The notes below the pieces were generated by a model. That model saw only the letters and a list, made by a program, of their open reading frames with translations, had not been told where the DNA came from and did no database searches. The position numbers and the translations under genes are program-made. This document shows, piece by piece, positions 54,530 through 63,772 of a DNA stretch of 64,000 nucleotides. This stretch comes from Variovorax sp. PAMC28562 (lineage in GTDB: Bacteria; Pseudomonadota; Gammaproteobacteria; Burkholderiales; Burkholderiaceae_C). Where the stretch lies: positions 4,051,501-4,115,500 of the forward strand of contig NZ_CP060296.1 of NCBI RefSeq assembly GCF_014303735.1. Direction: 5' to 3'. How positions within the stretch are numbered: the first letter of the stretch is position 1; each line of letters opens with the position of its first letter.

Positions 54530-57139
54530 TCAGTCGACATGGCGGCTCCGCACACGGATGCGCCATTTCACGCCTTCGAACCAAAGCAGGCTCAAGGCCG
54601 CCATGCCGAGTCCACACAGCAGCATGAATGGCGGCGGCATCGTGAAGGCGAACAGCCGACCGATCGCGGGCACGCTCAACACCACCCCCAACATGGCCAG
54701 CGTTGCCAGAACGATCCAGCCGAACTGACCCCCCGTCACCGCACGGCCCCACCAGACAGTGCGGCTCCACGATCGGTTGGTGTGGATCGACGCGAGATTG
54801 GCCAGCACCAGCACGACGAAGGTGAGCGCCCGCGCCATGTTGTCCCGGCCCGCATCCGATGGCGCCATGAGCCGGGCCCCGGCATAGGTTGCCAGCAGCA
54901 GCAGCAGCAAGCCCAGGCCCTGCCACAAACCACGCATCAGCACCACGCTGTCGAACAGGCGCTGGTCGGGCCGGCGCGGCGGCACGGTCATCGCATCCGG
55001 CTCCAGCGGCTCGGCCTCGAACACGATCGAGCAGGCCGGGTCGATGATCAGTTGCAAGAACACGATGTGCACCGGCATCAGCAGCATCGGCCAGCCGAAC
55101 AGCACCGGAAGGATCGACAGGCCGATGATCGGCACGTGCACCGCCACCACGAAAACAATGGCCTTGCGCAGGTTGGCGAACACGCGCCGACCGTAGCGAA
55201 CCGCGGTCACGAGCGATGCGAAGTCGTCGTTCAGCAAGACCAGCGCCGCAGCCTGGCGCGCCACCTCTGTGCCGCGCGCGCCCATCGCCACGCCGATGTC
55301 GGCCGCCTTGAGCGCAGGCGCGTCGTTGACACCGTCGCCGGTCATCGCGACCACGTCGCCGCGCGCACGAAAGGCGCGCACGAGCCGCAGCTTCTGCTCG
55401 GGCCGCACGCGACAGAAGATGTGCGTCGCGGCCAGGCGCGCATCGAGTTCGGCATCGCTCAAATTGGAAAGCTCGGTGCCGGTGATGACCGGTGCATCGG
55501 TGCCCAGGCCTGCCTGCTTGGCCACCGACAGCGCCGTGGCCGGATGGTCGCCGGTCATCATCACCACGCGGATGCCGGCGGCCCGGCATTCGGCGATGGC
55601 CTGCGGCACGTCCGGGCGCACCGGGTCTTCGAGCCCGACCAGCCCGAGAAACTGGAAGTCGAAGTCGTGCTGCAGACCGGGCAGCACACCGGCAGCGAAG
55701 GTCGCCTGGGCCACGCCCAGCACGCGCAATCCGTCTGCCGCCATCGCGACGACCTGCTCGGCGACCGACGCACTGCGACGGGCGTCCAGATGGCATAGAT
55801 CGACGATGGCCTCGGGGGCGCCCTTCGCGGCGATGAGGAAGGCCCGCAGATCCGGCGATTGCCAGACCCGCGACATCGCCAGCATCTCGGGTGACAGGGG
55901 ATAGTCGTCGATCAAGGTCCAGTCGGTGTGCAGGTGTTCGGTGTGCGCCAGCAGGTGTTGACCAGCCTCGCCGATGGCCGATTCCATCGGATCGAAAGCG
56001 CGACGGTGGCTGGCAAGCACCGCGTACTCCAGCACCCCATGGAGTTCTTCCTGCAGCGGCGTGGCATCCGCCTTCTCGCTGTCGCGTAGCGTGTCGCGCC
56101 CCATGTCGTGCACCGCCGCTTCGGACCACAGGCGCCTGACGGTCATGCGGTTGGCCGTCAGCGTGCCGGTCTTGTCCACGCACAGCACGGTGGTGGCGCC
56201 GAGCAGTTCGACCGCGGGGATGCTGCGGGCCAACACCTTTTCGCGGGAGAGGCGCCATGCACCGAGGCCTAGAAACAGCGTCAGCACCATCGGCAGCTCT
56301 TCCGGCAACAACGCCATGGCCAGCGTCAGGCCGGCGAGCAGCCCTTGCAACCAGTCGCCACGCAGCAAGCCGAAAACAATGGCCAGTGCAGCCGCCAACG
56401 CCAGGCCGACGATGGCAACGCGCGTGACCACACGTCGCGTCTCCTGCTGGATCGGTGTGGACTCGGTCTTGATCGCAGCAAGCGACTGGCCGATGCGGCC
56501 CAGCGCGCTATGCACGCCCGTGGCAGTGACCCGGCCTTGCGCCGTGCCGCGTGTGACAAGGGTGCCGGCAAACACCGCGCCTGCGAGCGACGCCGCCTGC
56601 TTGGCCACAGGCACCGACTCCCCGGTCAGCAGGGACTCGTCGACCGCAAGATTGACGCAAACGATGAGCGACAGATCGGCCGGCACACGATCGCCCTCGG
56701 CCAGCATCACGATGTCGCTCACCACCAGATCGCGGGCTGCGACGGTGCGCTCCTTTCCATCGCGGACGACGCGAGCCTGAGGACTCGACAGATCGCGCAA
56801 GGCATCGAGCGAGCGTTCGCTGCGCCGCTGCTGGACGAAGCTGATGGCCATCACGACGAAGACGAAGCCCAGCAGCATCAGCGCCTCCTGAAGGTCGCCC
56901 AGGGTCAGGTAGAGGGCGCCGCACGCCACCAGCAACAGGAACATCGGCTCGAACGCCACCTCGCGCGCCAGCCGCAACATGCTGCGTGGGCGGGAGATCG
57001 GCAACTCGTTCGCGCCGTCACGCACCAGTCGGCGTTGTGCTTCGGCCTCTTTCAACCCGACGGGGGGTGCCGGTGCTGGCGCGGCGAGCGGCCCACCGGT
57101 GATGAGGTTCTGGTGCTCCGTCGGGCTTGGGGATCGCAA
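54530..57139 (-). CDS. Cation-transporting P-type ATPase (P2-like, PacL/Pma-like)
   Basis: About 869 residues from TTG 57139; the frame is open further, so the start is uncertain. N-terminal cation-ATPase domain (GLKEAEAQRRLVRDGANELP, about 24-43). The actuator motif is DESLLTGESVPVAK, helix 4 carries ALLPEELPMVLTL, the phosphorylation site is CVDKTGTLTANRM (Asp near 320), and the hinge is AMTGDGVNDAPALKAADIGV. Six C-terminal helices follow. PEELP with a soluble core of this length fits Ca2+ or H+ type pumps; the ion is not decided. It is divergent from the Ala-rich gene over a shared FNR-like site. Confidence 0.87.
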   Translation of the reverse strand: MRSPSPTEHQNLITGGPLAAPAPAPPVGLKEAEAQRRLVRDGANELPISRPRSMLRLAREVAFEPMFLLLVACGALYLTLGDLQEALMLLGFVFVVMAISFVQQRRSERSLDALRDLSSPQARVVRDGKERTVAARDLVVSDIVMLAEGDRVPADLSLIVCVNLAVDESLLTGESVPVAKQAASLAGAVFAGTLVTRGTAQGRVTATGVHSALGRIGQSLAAIKTESTPIQQETRRVVTRVAIVGLALAAALAIVFGLLRGDWLQGLLAGLTLAMALLPEELPMVLTLFLGLGAWRLSREKVLARSIPAVELLGATTVLCVDKTGTLTANRMTVRRLWSEAAVHDMGRDTLRDSEKADATPLQEELHGVLEYAVLASHRRAFDPMESAIGEAGQHLLAHTEHLHTDWTLIDDYPLSPEMLAMSRVWQSPDLRAFLIAAKGAPEAIVDLCHLDARRSASVAEQVVAMAADGLRVLGVAQATFAAGVLPGLQHDFDFQFLGLVGLEDPVRPDVPQAIAECRAAGIRVVMMTGDHPATALSVAKQAGLGTDAPVITGTELSNLSDAELDARLAATHIFCRVRPEQKLRLVRAFRARGDVVAMTGDGVNDAPALKAADIGVAMGARGTEVARQAAALVLLNDDFASLVTAVRYGRRVFANLRKAIVFVVAVHVPIIGLSILPVLFGWPMLLMPVHIVFLQLIIDPACSIVFEAEPLEPDAMTVPPRRPDQRLFDSVVLMRGLWQGLGLLLLLLATYAGARLMAPSDAGRDNMARALTFVVLVLANLASIHTNRSWSRTVWWGRAVTGGQFGWIVLATLAMLGVVLSVPAIGRLFAFTMPPPFMLLCGLGMAALSLLWFEGVKWRIRVRSRHVD

Positions 57140-57198
57140 TGTGTTGTCTCGAAGGGTGCATTGGTGCTGCAGTTCATCACGCGCCGCAGCGTCCCGCC

Positions 57199-57212
57199 TT
57201 GATCTGGCGCAA
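57199..57212. promoter_or_regulatory. FNR-like dyad between P-type ATPase and Ala-rich protein genes
   Basis: TTGAT-CTGG-CGCAA, identical to the copy at 47240. On the plus strand AAGAAT (57235-57240) follows after 22 bases. The minus strand has a weaker TGAACT at the same distance. Confidence 0.68.
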
Positions 57213-57265
57213 GCCCCGCCGGACGCGCCAGCCGAAGAATCGCCGCACCGAACAAGGACACCGCC

Positions 57266-57895
57266 ATGAAACCGACCCCACGACTTCCGAGACTCATCGC
57301 GCTCACTGCCGCCGCAGTCGCTGCTGCGGCTGTCGCCGCCGCCATCGTGATGTTGCTCAGCACGCCCGCGATGGCCGCCGGTGCTGCGGCACCGAGCCAG
57401 TCGAGCGCGCCGCCGGGGGTGGCGTCGAGCGCCAAAAGCGCAGCCATCAAGGCAGCGCACGAAGCGGAAAGCGCAGCGCGTGAAGCCGCCCATGCGGCGC
57501 GACTCGCCGCACGGCAGGGCTTGGCGACAACGGGCAAGGTGTCCAGGTCGATTGCCGAAGGGGTCCGGCGCGCGGCGCAAAAGGCCGCCGAAGCCGCCAC
57601 TCGCCTCGAGGCCAAGGCCTCCGCTTCGTCAGGCCGGGCGCTAGAAGGAACCCGGGAGGCCGCCAGGGCCACGGAGGCAGAAAGCAAAAAGGCTACCGCC
57701 GCCACCAGGGAGGCGCTGGCCAAGGCCGAGGACTCGCTGCAGCGCGCGACGCAAACCAGCAAAGAGGAAGCAGAAAAAGCAGCGCAAGCCACACGCGACG
57801 CACTGAACACGGCAGTGACCGCAACGGGCGCCGCTGCACGCTCGGCCAAGGAAGCCGTCGAGCGAACGGTCGAAGCCGCACGACACAAGACTTAA
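57266..57895 (+). CDS. Ala-rich exported or anchored helical protein (LEA/apolipoprotein-like)
   Basis: 209 residues, about 40 percent Ala. Residues 1-37 are a signal peptide or anchor (IALTAAAVAAAAVAAAIVML, cleavage near TPAMAA). The rest is an amphipathic helix with an 11-residue-like rhythm of Ala, Lys and Glu (AAHEAESAAREAAHAARLAA, then EEAEKAAQATRDALNTAV). The pattern resembles LEA, apolipoprotein and phasin-type proteins, which protect or coat membranes. It is 35 bases upstream of mgtA and probably co-transcribed. Function is inferred only from composition. Confidence 0.72.
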   Translation: MKPTPRLPRLIALTAAAVAAAAVAAAIVMLLSTPAMAAGAAAPSQSSAPPGVASSAKSAAIKAAHEAESAAREAAHAARLAARQGLATTGKVSRSIAEGVRRAAQKAAEAATRLEAKASASSGRALEGTREAARATEAESKKATAATREALAKAEDSLQRATQTSKEEAEKAAQATRDALNTAVTATGAAARSAKEAVERTVEAARHKT

Positions 57896-57930
57896 CCCGG
57901 ATCTGACCGGTCTCTGATCTCCGTCGCGCC

Positions 57931-60468
57931 ATGGTCGAAGCCCAGCCTCTGGATGCGCCCGCCCAATGGTGGCTCGAAGCACCTGCGGCCACGAGCGGCC
58001 TGACGCAAACGCAAGCCGAAGCCGCCCTCGCACAGTACGGTGCGAACCGCTTCGAGTCCCGACAGGCCAAGCCGTTGCTGGTGCAGTTCGCTGCACGCTT
58101 TCGCAATCCGCTCGTCCTGATCCTGCTGGTCGCCAGCGCCGTTTCGGCCATGACCGGCGACCTGTCGAACTTCGCCATCATCATCACGATGGTCGTGCTG
58201 AGCGTGGCAATGGACTTCTTCCAGGAGCACCGCGCCGGACGCGCCGCTGACCAGCTGCGCGACTCGGTCGCGCTGCGCACCCAGGTCGAACGCGATGGCA
58301 AGGCGCAAGCGGTCGCGGTCGTGGTCGCCGATGTCGTGCCGGGCGACATCGTCCGGCTGTCCGCAGGCGACCGTGTGCCCGCCGACGGCGTGCTGCTCGA
58401 CGCACGGGACTTCTTCGTCAATCAGGCGCTGCTCACCGGCGAGTCGTACCCGGTCGAAAAGCGACCGGGCATCGACAGTGCGCACGAAGCGGGCAATGCG
58501 GTCTTCATGGGGAGTACGGTGGTCAGCGGAAGCGCGCGGGTACTGGTGCGCCTGACGGGTCGGCGCACCGCACTCGGTGCCGTGGCGCACAGCATCCTCG
58601 CCGACCCGCCACCGACCGCGTTCGAGATCGGCACCCAGCGTTTCGGCAGCATGATCATGCGGCTCACCCTGCTGCTGGTGCTGTTCGTGCTGCTGGTCAA
58701 CGTGTGGCTCGATCGGCCGCTCATCGACTCCTTTCTCTTTGCCGTCGCACTGGCGGTCGGGCTGACGCCGGAGCTGCTGCCGATGGTCATTTCGGTGACG
58801 CTCTCGCGCGGCGCCATGCGGATGGCGGCGCTGCGCGTCATCGTGAAGCGGCTACCGGCCATCCAGAACCTGGGCGCGATGGATGTCCTGTGCACCGACA
58901 AGACCGGCACGCTGACCGAGGCCAATATCCGGCTCGACCACTGCGTGGATGCGGAGCATCGTGATACCGGTCGCGTGCTGACGCTGGCGCACCTGAACAG
59001 CCGCTTCGAGAGCGGCTTGAAGAGCCCGCTGGACGATGCGGTCCTGGTGTGCGGAACGGACGATGGTGGATGGACCAAAGTGGACGAAGTGCCCTTCGAC
59101 TTCGAGCGCCGGCGAGTGTCGGTGCTGCTGGAGCGTGCCGGGCAGCGCTGCCTGGTGGTCAAGGGCGCACCGGACGATGTCCTGAAGCTTTGCAGTCACT
59201 ACGAGGTTTCGGGCGGCCAGGCGCGCGTGCTGCTGGACGACGCGACACGCGAGCGGCTCCACGACGATTGCCGGGCGCTGGAGCGCGAAGGCCTGCGCGT
59301 GCTCGGCGTCGCATCGCGCGACATGCAGAGCACGCAGAGTCACGTGGTCGTCGGCGACGAAAGCGGAATGGCCTTCGCCGGCTTCGCTGCGTTCATCGAC
59401 CCACCCAAGCCTGGTGCGGCCGAAGCCCTGGCTGCGCTGGCGCGCAGTGGTGTCGAAGTGAAGATCGTCAGCGGCGACAGCGAGCTCGTCACACAGCACC
59501 TGTGCGCTCTCCTGAAGCTTCCGGTACGTGGTGTCCTGACAGGCAGCGAACTGGCGCAGATGGACGAGACCACCCTGCGAACCAGGGCCGGCCAGACCAC
59601 GCTCTTTTGCCGCGTCAACCCGGCGCAGAAGAACCGCATCGTGCTGGCGCTCAAGGCGCGCGGGCACGTGGTCGGCTACCTGGGCGACGGCGTCAACGAT
59701 GCCCCGCCGCTGCGCTCGGCCGACGTCGGCATCACGGTCGACAGCGCCGTCGACGTGGCCCGAGAAATGGCCGACCTGGTGATGCTCGACCACGACCTGG
59801 CCGTGCTCCACGAAGGCGTTCTCGAAGGCCGGCGCACCTTCGGCAACGTCATGAAGTACATCATGATGGGCACCAGTTCCAACTTTGGAAACATGCTCAG
59901 CATGGCGGTGGCTTCGTTGTTCCTGCCCTTCCTGCCGATGCTTCCGACGCAGATCCTGCTGAACAACGTCCTGTACGACTTGTCGGAGGCTGCAATTCCC
60001 CTGGACACGGTCGATGCCGAGGATTTGCGCCAGCCCCATACGCTGGACATCGGCTTCATCCAGCGCTTCATGTGGCTCTTCGGGTCGATCAGCTCGCTCT
60101 TCGATGCGCTCACTTTCTGGCTTCTGTTCCACGTGCTGGAGGCCAACGAAACGCTGTTTCGCACCGGCTGGTTCGTCGAGTCGCTGGTGACTCAGGTGCT
60201 GGTGATCTTCGTCATTCGGACGCGCGGCCGGCCGTGGGCAAGCCGTCCGAGCGGTGTGCTGACGATCGCCTCGCTGGGCACGGTGGCGGTGGCGCTCGCA
60301 CTGCCGTTCACGCCGCTCGGCGCACTCTTCCACTTTGCGCCGCCACCGCTGGTTTTCTTTGGCTGGCTGGCCGGCATGGTGATGGCGTATCTCGTGACAG
60401 TCGAGGTGGCCAAACGATTCTTCTACTCGCGCATCAGGAACCGTTCTACGGCAGTTCAGCCCGCCTGA
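57931..60468 (+). CDS. mgtA: Magnesium-importing P-type ATPase (MgtA/MgtB type)
   Basis: 845 residues. Motifs are LLTGESYPVEK (about 169), AVGLTPELLPMVISVTLSRG (about 275-294, the P3B hallmark), VLCTDKTGTLTEANI (Asp near 325), GYLGDGVNDAPPLRSADVGI and LLNNVLYDLSEAAIPLDTVD (about 677-696), close to the NNLLYD.SQ..IPFD of MgtA. It moves Mg2+ inward with its gradient at ATP cost in known members. No Mg2+-sensing leader is visible in the 35-base gap, so control probably comes from the upstream FNR-like promoter. Confidence 0.9.
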   Translation: MVEAQPLDAPAQWWLEAPAATSGLTQTQAEAALAQYGANRFESRQAKPLLVQFAARFRNPLVLILLVASAVSAMTGDLSNFAIIITMVVLSVAMDFFQEHRAGRAADQLRDSVALRTQVERDGKAQAVAVVVADVVPGDIVRLSAGDRVPADGVLLDARDFFVNQALLTGESYPVEKRPGIDSAHEAGNAVFMGSTVVSGSARVLVRLTGRRTALGAVAHSILADPPPTAFEIGTQRFGSMIMRLTLLLVLFVLLVNVWLDRPLIDSFLFAVALAVGLTPELLPMVISVTLSRGAMRMAALRVIVKRLPAIQNLGAMDVLCTDKTGTLTEANIRLDHCVDAEHRDTGRVLTLAHLNSRFESGLKSPLDDAVLVCGTDDGGWTKVDEVPFDFERRRVSVLLERAGQRCLVVKGAPDDVLKLCSHYEVSGGQARVLLDDATRERLHDDCRALEREGLRVLGVASRDMQSTQSHVVVGDESGMAFAGFAAFIDPPKPGAAEALAALARSGVEVKIVSGDSELVTQHLCALLKLPVRGVLTGSELAQMDETTLRTRAGQTTLFCRVNPAQKNRIVLALKARGHVVGYLGDGVNDAPPLRSADVGITVDSAVDVAREMADLVMLDHDLAVLHEGVLEGRRTFGNVMKYIMMGTSSNFGNMLSMAVASLFLPFLPMLPTQILLNNVLYDLSEAAIPLDTVDAEDLRQPHTLDIGFIQRFMWLFGSISSLFDALTFWLLFHVLEANETLFRTGWFVESLVTQVLVIFVIRTRGRPWASRPSGVLTIASLGTVAVALALPFTPLGALFHFAPPPLVFFGWLAGMVMAYLVTVEVAKRFFYSRIRNRSTAVQPA

Positions 60469-62086
60469 AGGCCTTCCAGCGATGCAGCAGTTCAGGCTCC
60501 GCAAGATCGCTGCGGCGGTCGAGTTGCCTCACCACCGATTGCACGGAGCGCTCGAGGTCCTGCTCCTTCTGCACGAAGTCGTGCAGCAGTCGCCCGGCCA
60601 CTTGCGCATCGTTGAGTTGGCCGAGCGCGTCCTGTAACTTGCCAAGGCGCCTGACATAGCGATGCGCCGCCTTGCTTGGATACAGCGACTGAAAAGAATC
60701 GATGGCATAGCGCAGGCGCTTGGCCGCAATGCGGACCCGGTGGCGCTGCTCGGGCGTGGCGCGCGCCAGGCGTTTTCCGGTGTCGCGCAGCTTGCGATGA
60801 AGCCGCATGACGGCGCCCCGTGCCAGCGCGTGCAACGGTTGCCGCAATGCCTTGCGCGCACGCTTGCCCGACGACGACTGCCAGGACTCGCATCCGAGCC
60901 ACGCAGCCAGCCCCAACGTCAGACGCGCATAGCGAGGCGATGCGAGGGCTTGCGCGGCGCGGCTGCGATGCGTGTCGGCCGAGAGCGAAGCCGTCCGCAA
61001 AAGTGAGGTCCATTGCACCGCAGCAGTGCGATCCGAATCCGAATCCGAATCGGCGGTCAGTGCCGGCAGGGTTTCGCCCGCGAGTACCTCGGCGTCGCGT
61101 GCCGCGCCCAGCGCCGCCGAAAGCCATCGCAGCTCGCCACCGAGCAGCGCCGGCGTGGGGATGATGGTGGAGAAGAGTCGCAACGCGGAACGAAGTCGCC
61201 GAATGCCCACGCGCATCTGGTGCACGCTCTCGGAGTCGGTCCCTCGCATGACGCCCGCCTCGTTGCCGAAGGCGTGTGCCAAGGAATTTTCGATGATGGC
61301 TTGAAAGCCCTGTTCGACGGTCACACCCCGCGCGAACAGCACCGGCTGCGCGGAGGTAACCGTCGTCGCCGTCGTCGTCGTCGTCGTTGCTCGCGGCGCA
61401 TGGGTCCGACCCGCCAGCAGCGCATATCCCCGGTCTGCCTTGCCCAGACGACCGATGCGCAAGGGCACGTCGTCCTGCAGCAGCAGGGCCGCGTCGAACA
61501 GCGCCGCGGGCGCGCCAGCCTTCAGCTCGAACTCGACCTCGCAAATCGGCTCGCGCGCAGCGCCGCAGCGCAGCTCGCCTTCGTCGAGCGTCAGTTCGAT
61601 GCGAGTGCCTTCCAGCGGAGACAACTGCCAGAGCGAGCGGCGCACGACGACATCGAACACCGGCACCAGCCGCTGCGCCAGACCCGGTTCCGCCAGGATC
61701 AGGGCCGGCCTCGCATCCGGCTCGATCCGCATGCGCAACGCCGCGAGATCGGGCTCCGCGCTGTCGATGTGGGCCTCCCATTCGCCGCGGTCGTGCAGTC
61801 CGAAACCACGGCCGGGCGATTCGATCGTCTTGACGGTTTCGGTCCACCGCTCGCCCTGCTTTCTGACGCGCAGTTCCAGCCCTTGTCGGCGCAGGGACAG
61901 GTCTGGCGTGTCGAAGTAGGTTGTATGAAGGCGGGACACGCCGGGCAACGGCTTGACCGGCGCCAATCGGGTGGTCACGGCCGTCCTGAACGTGTCGACG
62001 TCCGAGGGCGACAACAGGAGCTTGAGTTCGACCTCGCGTGAAGCGCGGTCGGCCGGAACATTCGACTGGGTCGCGAAGTGGCGCAT
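60446..62086 (-). CDS. CYTH-CHAD domain protein (inorganic polyphosphate-related)
   Basis: 546 residues. The CYTH domain (about 15-215) opens with REVELKLLL, the ExExK triphosphate-binding motif, and carries RLHTTYFDTPDLSLRRQGLE and further acidic pairs (EVEFELKAG). The CHAD domain (about 255-540) has SVHQMRVGIRRLRSALRLF (about 283-301) and RVRIAAKRLRYAIDSF, the conserved His/Arg helices that bind polyphosphate. The linker holds a Thr-rich run encoded by a GTC repeat. Likely a tripolyphosphatase or polyphosphate-granule protein. Its stop overlaps the mgtA end by 23 bases. Confidence 0.87.
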   Translation of the reverse strand: MRHFATQSNVPADRASREVELKLLLSPSDVDTFRTAVTTRLAPVKPLPGVSRLHTTYFDTPDLSLRRQGLELRVRKQGERWTETVKTIESPGRGFGLHDRGEWEAHIDSAEPDLAALRMRIEPDARPALILAEPGLAQRLVPVFDVVVRRSLWQLSPLEGTRIELTLDEGELRCGAAREPICEVEFELKAGAPAALFDAALLLQDDVPLRIGRLGKADRGYALLAGRTHAPRATTTTTTATTVTSAQPVLFARGVTVEQGFQAIIENSLAHAFGNEAGVMRGTDSESVHQMRVGIRRLRSALRLFSTIIPTPALLGGELRWLSAALGAARDAEVLAGETLPALTADSDSDSDRTAAVQWTSLLRTASLSADTHRSRAAQALASPRYARLTLGLAAWLGCESWQSSSGKRARKALRQPLHALARGAVMRLHRKLRDTGKRLARATPEQRHRVRIAAKRLRYAIDSFQSLYPSKAAHRYVRRLGKLQDALGQLNDAQVAGRLLHDFVQKEQDLERSVQSVVRQLDRRSDLAEPELLHRWKAFRRAELP

Positions 62087-62119
62087 CAGTCACTGTGACG
62101 CACCCACCGTCTCACGGCG

Positions 62120-62133
62120 TTGATGCGCATCAA
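62120..62133. promoter_or_regulatory. Perfect FNR box between CYTH-CHAD and adhP
   Basis: TTGAT-GCGC-ATCAA, a perfect palindrome that matches the FNR consensus. On the minus strand CACAGT (62092-62097) lies 22 bases away. It is the best single site of the set. Confidence 0.8.
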
Positions 62134-62157
62134 TGGCCGCGGCGATGGCGTGCTTAT

Positions 62158-62171
62158 TTGATCCAGCGCAA
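62158..62171. promoter_or_regulatory. Second FNR-like dyad upstream of adhP
   Basis: TTGAT-CCAG-CGCAA, identical to the copy at 53985. On the plus strand TAAAGT (62194-62199) follows after exactly 22 bases, giving a predicted start near 62206 for adhP (ATG 62235). Confidence 0.7.
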
Positions 62172-62234
62172 CACCGCTCGCCAAGCCGCTTTTTAAAGTG
62201 AAGGCTTCCTACCCATTCGTTCTGAAAGCCACCC

Positions 62235-63266
62235 ATGCAGACCATGAAAGCCGCTGTCGTCCGCGAGTTCGGCAAGCCCCTGTGCATCGAGGAAGTCGCC
62301 ATTCCCGAGGTCACGCCGGGCCAGGTGCTGGTGAAAGTGGTGGCATCGGGTGTGTGCCACACCGACCTGCATGCCGCCGATGGCGACTGGCCGGTCAAGC
62401 CCTCCCTACCCTTCATTCCGGGCCATGAGGGTGTCGGCTTCGTGGCGGCCCTGGGTGCGGGCGTCAAAGGAATCAAGGAAGGCGACCGCATCGGCGTGCC
62501 GTGGCTGCACACCGCCTGCGGACATTGCGAGCACTGCATCACCGGATGGGAGACCCTCTGCGACGGACAGCAGATGACGGGCTACACCGTCAACGGCGCC
62601 TATGCCGAATACGTGCTGGCAGACCCCGGCTACATCGGGCAGTTACCGGCCAATGTGGGCTTCAGCGAAATTGCGCCGGTGCTCTGCGCCGGCGTCACCG
62701 TCTACAAGGGCCTGAAGGTTCTCGAATGCAAGCCGGGCGACTGGGTCGCCATCTCCGGCGTGGGCGGGCTCGGCCATCTGGCGGTGCAGTACGCCAAGGC
62801 CATGGGGTTTCATGTGGTGGCCGTCGACATCCACGAAGGCCAGCTCCAGCTCGCCAAGGAATTGGGCGCCGACATGGTGATCAACGCCGCCCTGCAAGAC
62901 CCGGTCAAGGAGCTGCAGACGGCCTTGCGCGGTGTACATGGCGTGCTGGTTACCGCCGTGTCCCGCAGTGCCTTCTCGCAAGCCCTCGGCATGCTGCACA
63001 AGCGCGGAACGATGGCCCTCGTCGGCCTGCCGCCGGGCGACTTCGCCTTGCCGATCTTCGACGTCGTGCTCAATGCCAAGACGGTGCGCGGCTCGATCGT
63101 CGGCACCCGCAAGGACTTGCAGGAGGCGCTGGCGTTCGCAGGCGAAGGCAAGGTGCATACGGTGTTCACCGAAGACAGGCTGGAGCGCGTCAACCAGGTG
63201 ATGGACCGGATGCGTGCAGGTGAAATCCAGGGTCGCGTCGTGATGCGAATTTCAGACGTGGCATGA
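62235..63266 (+). CDS. adhP: Zinc-dependent alcohol dehydrogenase, AdhP type
   Basis: 343 residues. The catalytic zinc ligands are in ASGVCHTDLHAADGDWP (Cys near 40) and GHEGVGFV (His-Glu near 63). The four-Cys structural zinc lobe is complete (CGHCEHCITGWETLC, about 95-109). The NAD-binding loop is ISGVGGLGHLAVQYAKAMGF (about 173-192). It interconverts ethanol and acetaldehyde, useful as an electron sink at low oxygen, which fits the two FNR-like sites upstream. Confidence 0.92.
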   Translation: MQTMKAAVVREFGKPLCIEEVAIPEVTPGQVLVKVVASGVCHTDLHAADGDWPVKPSLPFIPGHEGVGFVAALGAGVKGIKEGDRIGVPWLHTACGHCEHCITGWETLCDGQQMTGYTVNGAYAEYVLADPGYIGQLPANVGFSEIAPVLCAGVTVYKGLKVLECKPGDWVAISGVGGLGHLAVQYAKAMGFHVVAVDIHEGQLQLAKELGADMVINAALQDPVKELQTALRGVHGVLVTAVSRSAFSQALGMLHKRGTMALVGLPPGDFALPIFDVVLNAKTVRGSIVGTRKDLQEALAFAGEGKVHTVFTEDRLERVNQVMDRMRAGEIQGRVVMRISDVA

Positions 63267-63337
63267 GCCGATGCCAGTAGCCTATGCCAGCAGCCGTTGC
63301 CAGCGGCTGCGCGTCACGCGCATTGCGCGCAACGCTG

Positions 63338-63763
63338 CTACTTCACGAGGACGACTGGCTGCTTTGCCAGCGACATCACACGCTGCGCCACCGAGCCGAC
63401 CAGCAGGTCGACGAAGGCGCCTCGCCCCTTGGCGCCCAGCACGAGCAGATCGAACTTGCCGGAGTTCGCGCAGTCGACGATCTCCTGCGCCACCGAGCCC
63501 GTGCGAATCACCGCGTCGTGCCTGATACCGGCCTTGTCGAGCAAACTTCTCGCGGGCTTCAATTCGGTATCACTCAGTTCACGCAGGTAGTCGGCAACCT
63601 GCTCGCTGCCGACCAGCGCTTTGGCATGGCGCAGCCCGGTGTCGTCATGCACGCTGACCAGCGTCACGACGCTGTGGGCCTTCAGGAGGCCCACCAGTTT
63701 GGCGGCGTACTTCACTGCGCGCAGCGCGTGCTTGGAGCCATCGATGGCGACGAGAATTTTCAT
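63338..63763 (-). CDS. Universal stress protein (UspA family)
   Basis: 141 residues, one Usp domain. It opens with MKILVAIDGSKHALRAVKYA and ends with the ATP-binding motif VLGAKGRGAFVDLLVGSVAQ followed by RVMSLAKQPVVLV, the G-2x-G-9x-GS pattern of ATP-binding members. It lies nine bases after a P-type ATPase gene, so the two are co-transcribed. The gap to adhP (63267-63337) has a GCAGCCG/CGGCTGC hairpin that may end both converging messages. Confidence 0.9.
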   Translation of the reverse strand: MKILVAIDGSKHALRAVKYAAKLVGLLKAHSVVTLVSVHDDTGLRHAKALVGSEQVADYLRELSDTELKPARSLLDKAGIRHDAVIRTGSVAQEIVDCANSGKFDLLVLGAKGRGAFVDLLVGSVAQRVMSLAKQPVVLVK

Positions 63764-63772
63764 TGTCTTCTT

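Noticed and set aside
60492-62093. 533-codon second minus frame over CYTH-CHAD
   Set aside because: Frame-shifted shadow; the CYTH ExExK and CHAD motifs are only in the frame 62086-60446.
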